A stretch of 33,450 bases of DNA from Planctomycetaceae bacterium (GCA_947453375.1 CANGGT010000020.1:1-33450), one strand, 5' to 3'. Numbered from the stretch's first letter, positions 9,544-19,800 are shown. Translations and numbers: made by a program. Notes: generated by a model not told the origin, from the letters alone.

Positions 9544-10893
9544 TCATGGCCGCGACGACGACACGTCCGCGCCACGCCCTGCCGGTCGATCGCGCGGCGT
9601 GCCGTCGTTCGGCTCCGGGTTCCCCGCTTCCGCTGGGCGGCCCGCCGACTTGCGTGTCCCGTCGTCTGCGGGCGGAGCCATCCCGCGGACGGCGACCTTC
9701 GCCTTCGGACTGAGCTTGTCGATGCCGTCGGTGACCACCAGTTCCCCTGGCTCGAGGCCACTGGTGATCGCGACTTGATCCCCCTGCGTTGGACCCGCCT
9801 GGACGGTGCGGACGCCGACGGTCGAGTCTCCCTGAACCACCCACACGAACGTCGATTCCGGTCCTCGCTGGAGCGCCGCCAGGGGAACGATCGTTACATC
9901 CCGCAGCGTCTCGACGAGGAGCCTGGCATTGACGAATTGATTCGGGAAGAGCGTGTCGTCGTCGTTGGGGAACACCGCCTTGAGCTTGACCGTTCCGGTC
10001 GACGGATCGACCTGGTTGTCGATGGCCGAGAGCATCCCGGCGGCGAGCCGCGTCTGGAAGTCGCGGTTGAAAGCCTCGACGGCGAGGCCCCCCTTGCCGG
10101 CGAGGGCCCGCTGGACGCGGATGATTTCGTCCTGGGGAATCGTGAACGTCACGGCGATGGGACGGATCTGGGCGATGACAGCGATCCCGGCCGGATCGTT
10201 GGCGCGAACGAGGTTGCCGGCGTCGACCAGACGGAGGCCGATTCGGCCGTCGATCGGCGCCTCGATGCGGCAGTAGTCGAGTTGGAGCTTGACGTTGTCG
10301 ATCAGCGCCCGATCGATCTGCATCGCCGCCTCGGCCTGTCGGACGAGGGCCCGCTGCGCGTCGATCTGCTGCTGGGTCACCTGGCGGAGGTCGGCGAGCG
10401 ACTCGGAACGCTCGAGATCGAGTTCCACGGCGCGGTGGGCTGCCTCATCGCGGGCGAGCTGGGCCTCGGCTTGACGGAGCTGCACCTCGTAGAACCGCTG
10501 ATCGACTTCGGCCAACAGATCTCCGGCCGCGATCACCTGCCCTTCGGTGAAGGCGACCCGGACCAATTCCCCGTCGACCCGGCTTCGGACCGTGACGGTA
10601 TTGAACGCTGCCACCGTTCCCAGCCCGTTGAGGAACAGCTCCATGTCCCCTTGGCGGGCCTCTGACGCCGACACCGGCACCACCCGGGGCGGAAGCGCCT
10701 TGGGGGCAGGGGCCTTCGGCTCGACGAGCGCCCGCCCCTTCTCGATGAGCGTCGGATCGAGCCAAACAGCCCCGGCCAGGCCCCCGCCCAAAAGGAGCCA
10801 GAAGCCCCAAGCGAGCCATCCCCGGCGCCGCGGCCGGGCGGCGGGGGTTGCGGGAGGGCCCGGCGGCAGTGCGGTCGTTGATTCGGCGTCCAT
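9544..10893 (-). CDS. mdtA: RND efflux periplasmic adaptor / membrane fusion protein (MdtA-like)
   Basis: N-terminal TM, lipoyl/hairpin region VRSRVDGELVRVAFTEGQVIAAGDLLAEVDQRFYEVQLRQAEAQLARDE, CRIEAPIDGRIGLRLVDAGNLV, VPLAALQRGPE..VWVV. Confidence 0.92.
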   Translation of the reverse strand: MDAESTTALPPGPPATPAARPRRRGWLAWGFWLLLGGGLAGAVWLDPTLIEKGRALVEPKAPAPKALPPRVVPVSASEARQGDMELFLNGLGTVAAFNTVTVRSRVDGELVRVAFTEGQVIAAGDLLAEVDQRFYEVQLRQAEAQLARDEAAHRAVELDLERSESLADLRQVTQQQIDAQRALVRQAEAAMQIDRALIDNVKLQLDYCRIEAPIDGRIGLRLVDAGNLVRANDPAGIAVIAQIRPIAVTFTIPQDEIIRVQRALAGKGGLAVEAFNRDFQTRLAAGMLSAIDNQVDPSTGTVKLKAVFPNDDDTLFPNQFVNARLLVETLRDVTIVPLAALQRGPESTFVWVVQGDSTVGVRTVQAGPTQGDQVAITSGLEPGELVVTDGIDKLSPKAKVAVRGMAPPADDGTRKSAGRPAEAGNPEPNDGTPRDRPAGRGADVSSSRP

Positions 10894-11058
10894 CGGGCGA
10901 CCATCTTACACCGCCGCTCCCTGCCTCCACCGCCACTTCCGCGGGCTTCACCCCTCAGGGGGAGCGTTCCGCGACCGCCAACGAGACCGATCGCTATGAT
11001 CGTGCTAACCGGCCCCCCCAGCGGAAGGCGTTTCGATGGTTCTCCTCTGCCCTCCGCT

Positions 11059-11121
11059 CCCGGCCCTCTGTCTCCCGATCCCGGCCCGCTGTCTCCCGCC
11101 CCCGGCCCTCTGTCTCCCGAT
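11059..11121. repeat. Three tandem copies of a 21-bp unit CCCGGCCCTCTGTCTCCCGAT (11059-11079, 11080-11100, 11101-11121; middle copy with 3 mismatches)
   Basis: Direct reading: cccggccctctgtctcccgat / cccggcccgctgtctcccgcc / cccggccctctgtctcccgat. Confidence 0.9.
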
Positions 11122-11179
11122 CCCGGGAAGGGCCCTCCGCTCGACCTCGGCCCGGGGACGTCGGGGAAACGTCTGGACG

Positions 11180-13852
11180 GTGGCCAGTTTCCAGCGGATC
11201 GCCTGGCTCGCGATCGTGGGCGTTTCCCTGGCATGGCCGGCCGACGCCCCGGCGGTCGTTCTGACGGTCACTTCCCAACGACTCGACGTCGCCAACGCGA
11301 CCCAGCGCTGGTCGTGCCTCCGCGACGGCGACGGACGGATTGGAATCCTCACCTCGGTCCGCGACGATGCGACCGACGCCCCGCCGTGGCGACCGCTCTT
11401 CGACGGCCTCAGGCCGCTGGTCGAGGGAGCAGATTTCGATCTCCACCCCGAGGGCTGGACGGTCGTGGAGCAGTCGCCATCGCGGGCTGTGATCCTCCTC
11501 ACCGGGAAACACCCCGACCACGGCTACCCCTGGGATGCACGTCTGGAGGTCGATGACCGGACAACGCTCGTCCGCCTGGTCGTCACCTGCCGGCTTGACC
11601 GCCCGATCGTGCTCCGCGATCTCGAGCCCCAGTTCGCTCTGTGGATGAACAGGCCCTCCGTCAAAGTCGCCCTCGACCAGGGACCGGGAAGCATCGATCA
11701 GGGTCCGGCCGAGAGACAGTGGGGCAACTCGTTCCCCGCGGCCTACCTCTGGGAGGATGGCAGCGAGGCGGCGCTGTTCGTCGACGGAGGAGCGCTCGAC
11801 TGGATGTCGCCGAGGAATCTCTACCGCTTCCGCGACTGCCGGGTCGCGACCTTCACCGATCCCCCCCGCGGCCAGACCGGGCTCGGCTTGCAGGTCGTGA
11901 AGCGCAACTTCCACGAGTTGGCCGCCGGCGACATCGTCTGGGACGTCTGGATCCATGCCGCGCGGGCCCCGGAGCCGACGCTCCCGGAAGCGCTCTCCCG
12001 GCTCATGGCATCGTTCGCCCCGCTCCACCCGTCGACCGCGCCCCCCCTCGTCGACCGCTTCACGGGCCGGACTCCGTCGTGGCGGACGATTGCCGCCGGC
12101 GTCGATGTCGATCTCCGCCGCCGCGGCATCGCGTGGGATGACGTCCCGCTCGGCGACGCAGCCTGGAACGACGCGCCCCTCTTTCCCGAGGAGACGGTGA
12201 CCTCGCTCCGGGTAGCCACCGACTATGGCCTCGCCTCGTCGTGCGATCCGGCCCGCGACCGAGCGCACGTCGCCGACGGCTGGGACTTCTCCACCTGCCA
12301 CAACGGGCTGGGCTGCTGGCTCGGGCACGACCGGATCGTTCCCGATGCCGACCGACGCGCCTTTCTCCGCGAGAAGCTCCGCGGCCTCAGGCTGTTCTAC
12401 GACTCGAGTTCGGGGCTCATCCGCCACGGCACGCGAATCCCGCCCCATGTCGGCGACAAGGAGATGGCCTGGCAATCGCTCATGTTCGCGATCGAAACGG
12501 CGCGGATCTGGCAAACGCTCGAACGCGACGACGTCGATCCGGCCATCGGTGGGATCGCGCTTGCCGGGACCGATGGCCTCGTCGAGCTGGCCGTCGCCAA
12601 CGACCACCTCTTCCCGCAATGGTTCGATCCCGTCACGAAGCTCCCCCTGCCACAGGCCGATCAGCCGGAGCTCGGAGTGGTGTTCGAGCCGTGGCAACTC
12701 GGCAGCTACGCGTGGCTGCTCACGGAGGCACACGGCATTGACGGCGATCCCCGGCGGATCAAAGCGGCGGCCGCGGCGCTGACGCGCCTCTCCGATCCGC
12801 GACCGTGGCGGGTGGCGAATGCCCGCTATGACGTCACATACGACGATCCTACCTCGTTTCCCGTCACCGAGATCTTCGGCAATGCCTGGGGAATCGCCGC
12901 CTGCTGCCGCCTCCGCGCGATCACCGGCGAGGATCGCTACGACGCCGTCGGCGACGCCTTCCTCGACACCCTCCTCCGCCTCACCCCCTGGTACGAGAGC
13001 GCCCTCCGCGACGACCCGCGCGACCGGGCGGTGCGGAACGCGGGGCTGTTCCGCAACCACGCCGGAGCATTCACCGGCTCCCCCTGGGAAAACGTCGAGG
13101 CGGCGCTCGCCCTCTCGGTGAGGATCCGCGACGACCTGCTCCGCGACCGCGTGCCGCGGACACCGCTGCTGGGGCTGATGAATCTCCAGCGGGTGAACGC
13201 CGCGACATTCTTCCCCCGCTGTGTGCCCGACGCGGCACAGGCCTGCCCGCGCCTCACCGACCATCCGGCCTCATCCCTGCCGATCGAGGATGCCTACACG
13301 CCGGAGCATGGCGGCCTCCATGGCGGCCTCGGCCGGGCGGTCTATATGGCCGGCGCCGCCTTCGCCTACGAACGGCTCTTCGAGGCGCTCGGCCTCGTCG
13401 ACGACCCCGACCTCATGCTCCTGAACCTCGACGCCGTCGAGGGGGCCGAGGCCTCGCTCCGCGGCCTCGAGCGGCACTTTGTCCTTTTCAACCCCACCGG
13501 CGACACGCGTCGCGTCCGGCTTTCGATCGCCCCTCTCCCCGCGGGCCACTACGAGGTCGGAATCGGCGCCGGCAACGCGATTCTCCACACGGCCGACGAC
13601 CTTCGCAGCGGCTTCTTCCTCGACGTGGCGGCTGGCGACCATCTTCTCATCGCGGTTCGGAAGGGGGACGCCGCAGCGGATTGGGACCGGCTCGCGGCCG
13701 ACCGGCGCGACGCCGACAGCCTCGCTGCGGAGTGGGCCGCACTCCACCGCGACCTTCGCCGCGACGGCCCGTCGGAATCGCTTTTTCTCCGCCGCGACGC
13801 CTGGCGGAACGCCCGGGCCAGCTTTCGCGAAGGCGGTGCCGTTCCCCCGTGA
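11180..13852 (+). CDS. Large secreted protein of unknown function, glycosidase-like architecture suspected (helical-barrel-like middle region)
   Basis: In-frame GTG at 11180 gives a signal peptide (V/M)ASFQRIAWLAIVGVSLAWPADAPA; the listed ORF start at 11036 would translate through the 21-bp repeats; middle region DGWDFSTCHNGLGCWLGHDR..DKEMAWQSLMFAIETARIW, C-terminal beta-rich FVLFNPTGDTRRVRLSIAPLPAGHYEV. Confidence 0.65.
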   Translation: MASFQRIAWLAIVGVSLAWPADAPAVVLTVTSQRLDVANATQRWSCLRDGDGRIGILTSVRDDATDAPPWRPLFDGLRPLVEGADFDLHPEGWTVVEQSPSRAVILLTGKHPDHGYPWDARLEVDDRTTLVRLVVTCRLDRPIVLRDLEPQFALWMNRPSVKVALDQGPGSIDQGPAERQWGNSFPAAYLWEDGSEAALFVDGGALDWMSPRNLYRFRDCRVATFTDPPRGQTGLGLQVVKRNFHELAAGDIVWDVWIHAARAPEPTLPEALSRLMASFAPLHPSTAPPLVDRFTGRTPSWRTIAAGVDVDLRRRGIAWDDVPLGDAAWNDAPLFPEETVTSLRVATDYGLASSCDPARDRAHVADGWDFSTCHNGLGCWLGHDRIVPDADRRAFLREKLRGLRLFYDSSSGLIRHGTRIPPHVGDKEMAWQSLMFAIETARIWQTLERDDVDPAIGGIALAGTDGLVELAVANDHLFPQWFDPVTKLPLPQADQPELGVVFEPWQLGSYAWLLTEAHGIDGDPRRIKAAAAALTRLSDPRPWRVANARYDVTYDDPTSFPVTEIFGNAWGIAACCRLRAITGEDRYDAVGDAFLDTLLRLTPWYESALRDDPRDRAVRNAGLFRNHAGAFTGSPWENVEAALALSVRIRDDLLRDRVPRTPLLGLMNLQRVNAATFFPRCVPDAAQACPRLTDHPASSLPIEDAYTPEHGGLHGGLGRAVYMAGAAFAYERLFEALGLVDDPDLMLLNLDAVEGAEASLRGLERHFVLFNPTGDTRRVRLSIAPLPAGHYEVGIGAGNAILHTADDLRSGFFLDVAAGDHLLIAVRKGDAAADWDRLAADRRDADSLAAEWAALHRDLRRDGPSESLFLRRDAWRNARASFREGGAVPP

Positions 13853-13913
13853 CGCCCCGCAACCTCGGGCACACTTTTCCCATCCGACCCTCCGGCGCTG
13901 CATAATCCCTCCC

Positions 13914-15989
13914 ATGCTTCCGCGCAAGATCAAGCTCCGGGTGACGATCTTCGTCGGGGTGCTCCTCATCACCACGGCGCTGGCCTCGCTCCTCCTTCTC
14001 CTCAACTGGCTGTCGTCCGCCCGGGCCGTGCGGACCTTCACACGCGACCTCCTCGATCCGGTCGCACTCCAGGTCACCGAGCAGACGCGCAACATGCTCG
14101 ACAGCGCCGCCTCGGCGGCCGAAGTCGCTGCCGCGGTGATCGCCGATGCCCCGCCGGAACTCCGTCCCAGAGCCCTCGACGTCGTCGGCTTTGCACTCCT
14201 GTCGAGTGAGCCGGCGATTGCGTACGTACAACTCGGTCTCCCCGACGGCGGCTGGGTCCGGATCTCCCGCAGCGATGACGGGAGCCTCGAGTCGCACCTT
14301 CGACTCATGTCGGGCGCCAACGCCACCGCTCCGCGCACGATCCACCGCCGCCGTGCCCCCGGTGCCGAACTCGATGCCATTCTCGGGCAAACCGAAGACA
14401 TTGACGACTATGACCCCCGCACGCGCCCCTGGTACTCCGGCGCGCGTGCGGCCACCGGCGTGTACCTCACCGATGCCTACGCGCACTTCCCCGACCAGGC
14501 GATCGTCGTTACCGCAGCCATCGCTCTCCCGGCTGAAGAAGGCGTCGTCGCGGTGGCAATCACGCTCACCGACCTGGCCGAGATGCTCTCGAGGCTGCGG
14601 GTCGCCGGCCGACCGATCCGGGGCTTTGTCCTCGATCCCCAACAGCGGACGCTGGCGGCCGCAGGGGCAGCGCCGGTCCGTGCCGACAGTGGGAACGTGA
14701 CCCTTCCCAGGCTGGCGGATACCGATCCACCGGTCCTCCGGGCCCTCGCCAACAACTCCGAGTTCCAGAAGGCGATCGACAACGATACGGAAGCCTCGAT
14801 CGCCTTCGTCGCCGAGGGCGCCCGCCAACTCGCCGTCGTGCGCCCGATCGCCATTCATGGGCGTGAATGGCTCGCCGGGGCGGTGGTCGCCGAGGACGAC
14901 TTCCTCGGCACCATCCGCCACGACATCACCCGCAGCATTCTCGTCAGCCTGGGGATCCTGGGGCTGTTCCTCGTCGGCGCGGCGCTCCTCGCCAAGTCTA
15001 TTTCCGCGCCGCTCCACGCGATCGCCGTGGAGACCGAGCACCTCCGCCGCCTCGATTTCTCCGACCGCCCCCTCCCCCACACCGTCTTCGAGGAGATTGC
15101 CGACGTGAACGGCGTCTTCGGGAGCCTCAAATCGGGCTTGAGAGGCTTCGGGAAGTACGTCCCGCTCAAGCTCGTCCAAGGGATGCTCGCCGACGGCACC
15201 GAGCCGGAGCTCGGCGGCCGCTCCGAGGAGCTGTCGATCCTCTTTTCCGACATCAACGGCTTCACAGGCTTTGCCGAAGAGATCGGCGCGGCCGCCACCG
15301 CGAAGGTCCTTGGCGACTATCTCGCCGGGATCGCCGGGATCGTCGCCGACGAGTCGGGGACCGTCGACAAGTACATCGGCGACGGGATGATGGCCTTTTG
15401 GAACGCCCCCCGCCCCGTCGCCGACCACGCCGAGCGGGCCGTGATCGCGGCGATCCGCTGCCGCGATGCGATTGCCGCCATGCCCCGTGCCGCCCAGCTC
15501 CACACGCGTTTCGGGATCCACACCGACCGGGTGATCGTGGGCAACTTCGGCGCTCCCGATCGCTTCGCCTACACCGCCATCGGCGATGGCGTGAATCTCG
15601 CCGCCCGCCTCGAGCGCGTGAACAACGAATATGGCACGGCGATCATCGCCAGCGACCAAACCCGCCGGCTTGCCGGCGATTCCATCGCCTGGCGGCGTCT
15701 CGACCGGATCGCCGTGAAGGGGAAGCGGGTTCCGACGGAGATTCACGAGGTCCTCGGCCTCGTCGGCCTCGTCCCCGAGCGCATCCTCGCCGCGGCAGTC
15801 GAATACGAAGCTGGCCTCGAAGCCTACTTCACGCGCGACTTCATCCGCGCCGTGGAACGCTTCGACGAGGCGCTCCGCCTTCGCCCCGACGACGCCGCAG
15901 CGACGATCCTCCGCGAGCGTGCCGTCGCCTACGCCGCCTTCCCGCCCTCAGGCCAATGGGACGGCGTCCACGTGATGCTCACGAAGTGA
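13914..15989 (+). CDS. Class III adenylate/guanylate cyclase with extracytoplasmic Cache domain, HAMP linker and C-terminal TPR-like tail
   Basis: TM LRVTIFVGVLLITTALASLLLLLNWL; dCache motif DPRTRPWYSGARAATGVYLTDAY; HAMP after second TM; catalytic LSILFSDINGFT..DKYIGDGMMAFWNAP..YTAIGDGVNLAARLE; start ATG 13914 chosen over the ORF start. Confidence 0.88.
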   Translation: MLPRKIKLRVTIFVGVLLITTALASLLLLLNWLSSARAVRTFTRDLLDPVALQVTEQTRNMLDSAASAAEVAAAVIADAPPELRPRALDVVGFALLSSEPAIAYVQLGLPDGGWVRISRSDDGSLESHLRLMSGANATAPRTIHRRRAPGAELDAILGQTEDIDDYDPRTRPWYSGARAATGVYLTDAYAHFPDQAIVVTAAIALPAEEGVVAVAITLTDLAEMLSRLRVAGRPIRGFVLDPQQRTLAAAGAAPVRADSGNVTLPRLADTDPPVLRALANNSEFQKAIDNDTEASIAFVAEGARQLAVVRPIAIHGREWLAGAVVAEDDFLGTIRHDITRSILVSLGILGLFLVGAALLAKSISAPLHAIAVETEHLRRLDFSDRPLPHTVFEEIADVNGVFGSLKSGLRGFGKYVPLKLVQGMLADGTEPELGGRSEELSILFSDINGFTGFAEEIGAAATAKVLGDYLAGIAGIVADESGTVDKYIGDGMMAFWNAPRPVADHAERAVIAAIRCRDAIAAMPRAAQLHTRFGIHTDRVIVGNFGAPDRFAYTAIGDGVNLAARLERVNNEYGTAIIASDQTRRLAGDSIAWRRLDRIAVKGKRVPTEIHEVLGLVGLVPERILAAAVEYEAGLEAYFTRDFIRAVERFDEALRLRPDDAAATILRERAVAYAAFPPSGQWDGVHVMLTK

Positions 15990-16054
15990 CCGGCTGATCC
16001 CTGACCTTGTCCCAACCGATCAGCGAGTCCCGACGCGGGTGCCGCTCCCGCCCA

Positions 16055-16711
16055 TCACTTCCCGGCCGGCTCGTCGGCTTCATGAAGCCGCTTCATGAGC
16101 TTGTCGTGATCGGCGTGGGAGGCGCGGAGGGCGTCGTTGACCTTTTGGGCGAGCGTCATCGCCGTCTGCGGCGAAATCGTCTCCTCGGCGTGATGCTCGT
16201 GGAGATCGGCATGGCCGCGGCGGGCGACGCCGAGATTCTTCTCGATCGAGGCGAGGATCGAGAGCGCCTCCTTGTCACCGAGTTCTTCGGCATGCTTCAG
16301 CATCCGCTTGACGTGGCGCTGGATCCGCTCGATGTCGTCGCCGATCGCGTCGCTCGCCTCCCGGGCCACCTCCGCATCGACCGCGCCGTGGGCGGCGATG
16401 TCCGCCCCCACATCGATCGTCGCCGGGGTCGCCACGCGAGCGACCGGCGTCTGGGGCCGTTCCACGACCACGGCCGGGGCCGGCAGCGTGGTGAAGGCCT
16501 CGGTATGGGCAGGCACCGCCACGCCGTGGGTGTCGCGGAGATAGCCCTGGTAGCTCTCGACGTGCGAGCGGGCGCTCGAATACGTGTTGTGCGAACTGCT
16601 GCCGTAAAAGCCGTAGCTGCCGCGGGCCTTCGCGCCGGCGTCGGGAGCGGCCGTGACGACGGCGGCGGAAAGGCAGAGGGTGATCGCCAGCGCGACGCGA
16701 ACAGACCGCAT
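16055..16711 (-). CDS. Small secreted alpha-helical, His-rich protein of unknown function
   Basis: ATG at 16711 gives signal peptide MRSVRVALAITLCLSAAVVTAAPDAGA; helical C-terminal half RIQRHVKRMLKHAEELGDKEALSILASIEKNLGVARRGHADLHEHHAEE. Confidence 0.65.
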   Translation of the reverse strand: MRSVRVALAITLCLSAAVVTAAPDAGAKARGSYGFYGSSSHNTYSSARSHVESYQGYLRDTHGVAVPAHTEAFTTLPAPAVVVERPQTPVARVATPATIDVGADIAAHGAVDAEVAREASDAIGDDIERIQRHVKRMLKHAEELGDKEALSILASIEKNLGVARRGHADLHEHHAEETISPQTAMTLAQKVNDALRASHADHDKLMKRLHEADEPAGK

Positions 16712-16839
16712 GGGGAGAGCTCCGAGGGGGGAAACGAGGTGTTCTCCCGATTGTGGCCGGCTTCGATCATGGCGGGCAAGGCTTCGGATCGCTTTGCGGT
16801 GAATTGCCCGGAGGGCGTCGGCCACGATACGCTCGCCGC

Positions 16840-19800
16840 ATGGCCACGCCCCTCACGCTCGCCACGCGTCCCCTCCTCCGGCTCGTCTTCTGCTGCGCGA
16901 TCTACGTCGCCCAAGGGATTCCCTTCGGCTTCGTGACGGTGGCCTTGGCGGCGTGGCTGGCCAGTCACGGCGGCGGGGAGAACGCCGTTGGCACATGTAT
17001 TGCGATGGCCGTCCTCCCCTGGAGCTTCAAGTGGCTGTGGGGCCCGGTCGTCGATTCAGGCCTGGCTGCGGCGCTCGGCCGCCGGCGACCGTGGCTGATC
17101 CTCGCGCAGTCGATGATGATCGTGACAGCGCTGTTGTTGCTTCGCGCCGGCGGCGACGCCGCGCTCCTCGGCTGGCTCGTCCTCCTCCACAACGTGTTCG
17201 TGGCCCTCCAGGACGTGGCGATCGACGCCCTCGCCGTCGACATGCTGGAAGGGAACGAGCGCGAGCGAGCCAGCGGGATGATGTACGGCTCGTCGTATGT
17301 CGGCACGATGCTCGGCGGCGCGGGGCTCGGCCTCGTGATGGCCCGCTTCGGCCTTCCCACTGCCGTTCTCGCCCTCGCCGCGATTCAGGCCGTCACCCTC
17401 GCCGCCGTCCTCGCGATCCGCGAACGGCCGACGGATCGGTTTTTCTTCGGGAGCTCGCGAGCGTCGCAGGCCGCCGCCCCTGCTCCCCATGGCCTCGGCC
17501 CCGCAGCCCTCCTCTTCCAATTGGCGATCGCCATGGTGCGCCCCGCGGCGCTACGAACGGGTATCGGCGCGGTGCTCATGAAGATCCTCCCGGCGCTGCT
17601 CTACGTGACAATGACGGTGCAGCTATTCAAGCAGCTCGGTTGGTCGGAGGCCCGCTTCGCCGAGGTCAGCGGTGGCTTCGGCAATCTCCTCGGCCTGGGG
17701 GCGGCGGTCGCTGCCGGCTTCCTCGCCTCTGTTATCGGCCCCAAAACCACCGCCGTCGCCGCCAATTCGATCCTCGCCGCCTCCTGGATCCTCCTCGCGG
17801 CCAAGCCCTCGCTCTGGGAGTTCGAGATGACGATCTATCTCTGGTTTGGGATCCACGAAGCCTGCCTGGCATTTCTGTCGGTGTCGCTCTTCGCCCTCTT
17901 CATGCGGGTCTCGACGCCGGCGGTGGCCGCGACGCAGTTCACCGCCTCGATGGCGCTGATGAATCTCGCGACGAGTTGGGGCTCGTGGTTCGCCGGGCCG
18001 GTGAGTGGCTTCTTCGACGCCCCGACGACGTTTCTCCTCGCCGGCCTCCTCCAGCCGCTCGGCGCGATCCTCCTCCCCGACGTTCGCTCGATCGGCCGCG
18101 GGCCGGCGCCCCTTGCCGTCGACGGCCATCTCCCCCCCCGCGGCACCGCCGCGGCGACGAGCGAAGCCGGTCCGCCGCCGGGGGCGAGCTTGGCGACAGG
18201 CCCGGTCGCCGCCTTGATCGGTGGGCTCCTCGTCGCGACCACGGTCTGCTTCTCTGTACCGGCCGAAGCCGAGCCCGCCAGTGAATGGACCTCGGCGGCC
18301 GAGCGTTCCCAGGCAACGCTCATGGAGCGGGAGACCTTCTGGGACCGATGCGATCAGGCGTGGTTTCTCGACAACGTTCCCCTCCTCGATTGCCCCGATC
18401 CCGACATCGAGACGACGTGGTGGTATCGCTTCGAACTCCTCACCAAGCATCTCACCTACGGCTCGCCCGACACCGGCTACGTGTTCACTGAGTTTCTCGA
18501 CCGGCCGTTCTGGTCGGGAGCCTACGGCGCGATCTCCTGCCCTGCCGGCCACCAGCTCGCCGAGGCCCGCTGGCTCCGCTCGCCACGGGTCGCCCGTGAC
18601 TATGCCCGCTCCTGGGTGAACACCCCCGGCGCCCAACCGCGCAACTATTCCACCTGGCTTGCCGATGCGGTGTGGGGCGTCCATCTCGTCCATCCCGCTC
18701 GTCTCCATCTCGGCGCGGCCGGCCACCCTGCCGCCACGGCTGCGACCGTCTTTCCCGGCGACATTCTCCCCGGCCTCGAAGCGAACACGCAGGCCTGGCA
18801 CGATCGCCACTTCGTCCCCGCCACCGGACTTTACTGGCAGGTGGGGCACGACGACGGGATGGAGTTCAACATCAGTAGCCGGCAGACGACCGACATCCTC
18901 CGCGGTGCGCCGAGCTATCGGCCGAGCTTCATCGCCTACCAGTGGGCCGATCTCCAGGCGCTTGCGCGCATGGAGGATCTCCTCGGAGAGCCCGCCAAGG
19001 CTGCCGCCCGCCGGGCCGCTGCCGACACGCTGCGGGAGAAGATGGAAGCAGCGCTCTGGGACGAGCGGCGGGGCTTCTTCCTTGCCGCCTTCCGCGACGA
19101 TGAAACGCTCGACGGCGCCACCGTCACCGCCGGGAGCCGGATCTACGACAGTGGCCGCTTCGCCGGCAGCCCCCATGGCCGCGAGTTGATCGGCTACGTC
19201 CCCTGGCAGTTCGACATGCCGTCGCGGGGCAAGGGATTTGAAGAGGCCTGGAAATATCTCGGCGATTCCGAGTTCTTCCAAGCGCCCTTCGGCCCCTCCA
19301 CGGTCGAGCGGCACGACCCGCTGTTCATCCTCCAGCCCCACTGCTGCTGGTGGAGCGGCCAGAGCTGGCCCTACGCCACGACGCAGACGCTCAAGGCGTT
19401 GGCCAACGTTCTCCAGTTTCGCTCCCCCGGCTTCGGCAACGAGGGCCCGGGGCTCCAAGAGGTGGTGTCGGCCAAGGATTACGTCTCGCTTCTGAAGACC
19501 TACGCCCGCACCCACCGGAAGAACGGTCGGCCCTACCTCGCCGAAGCCTGTCATCCCGACACCGGGAGCTTCGAGGGGCACGATGCCTACAACCACAGCG
19601 AGCACTACTTTCATTCGGGCTACGCTGATCTCGTGATCACGGGGCTTGTCGGCCTCGTCCCCCGCCCCGACGACACGCTCGAAGTTCGCCCCCTGTTTCC
19701 CCCGGACTGGGATTTTCTGCGGCTCGACCGGGTGATCTACCGGGGCCACGAGGTGGCGGTGGTGTGGGACCGCGACGGCACGAAATATGGCCTCGGCCCC

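Noticed and set aside
10994-13264. 756-aa minus-strand ORF opposite the secreted protein
   Set aside because: Opposite strand carries the signal peptide and structured-looking protein; the antisense translation is Arg/Glu/Gly-biased.
13647-15746. 699-aa minus-strand ORF opposite the Cache cyclase
   Set aside because: The plus strand has complete cyclase catalytic motifs; antisense is a composition artefact.
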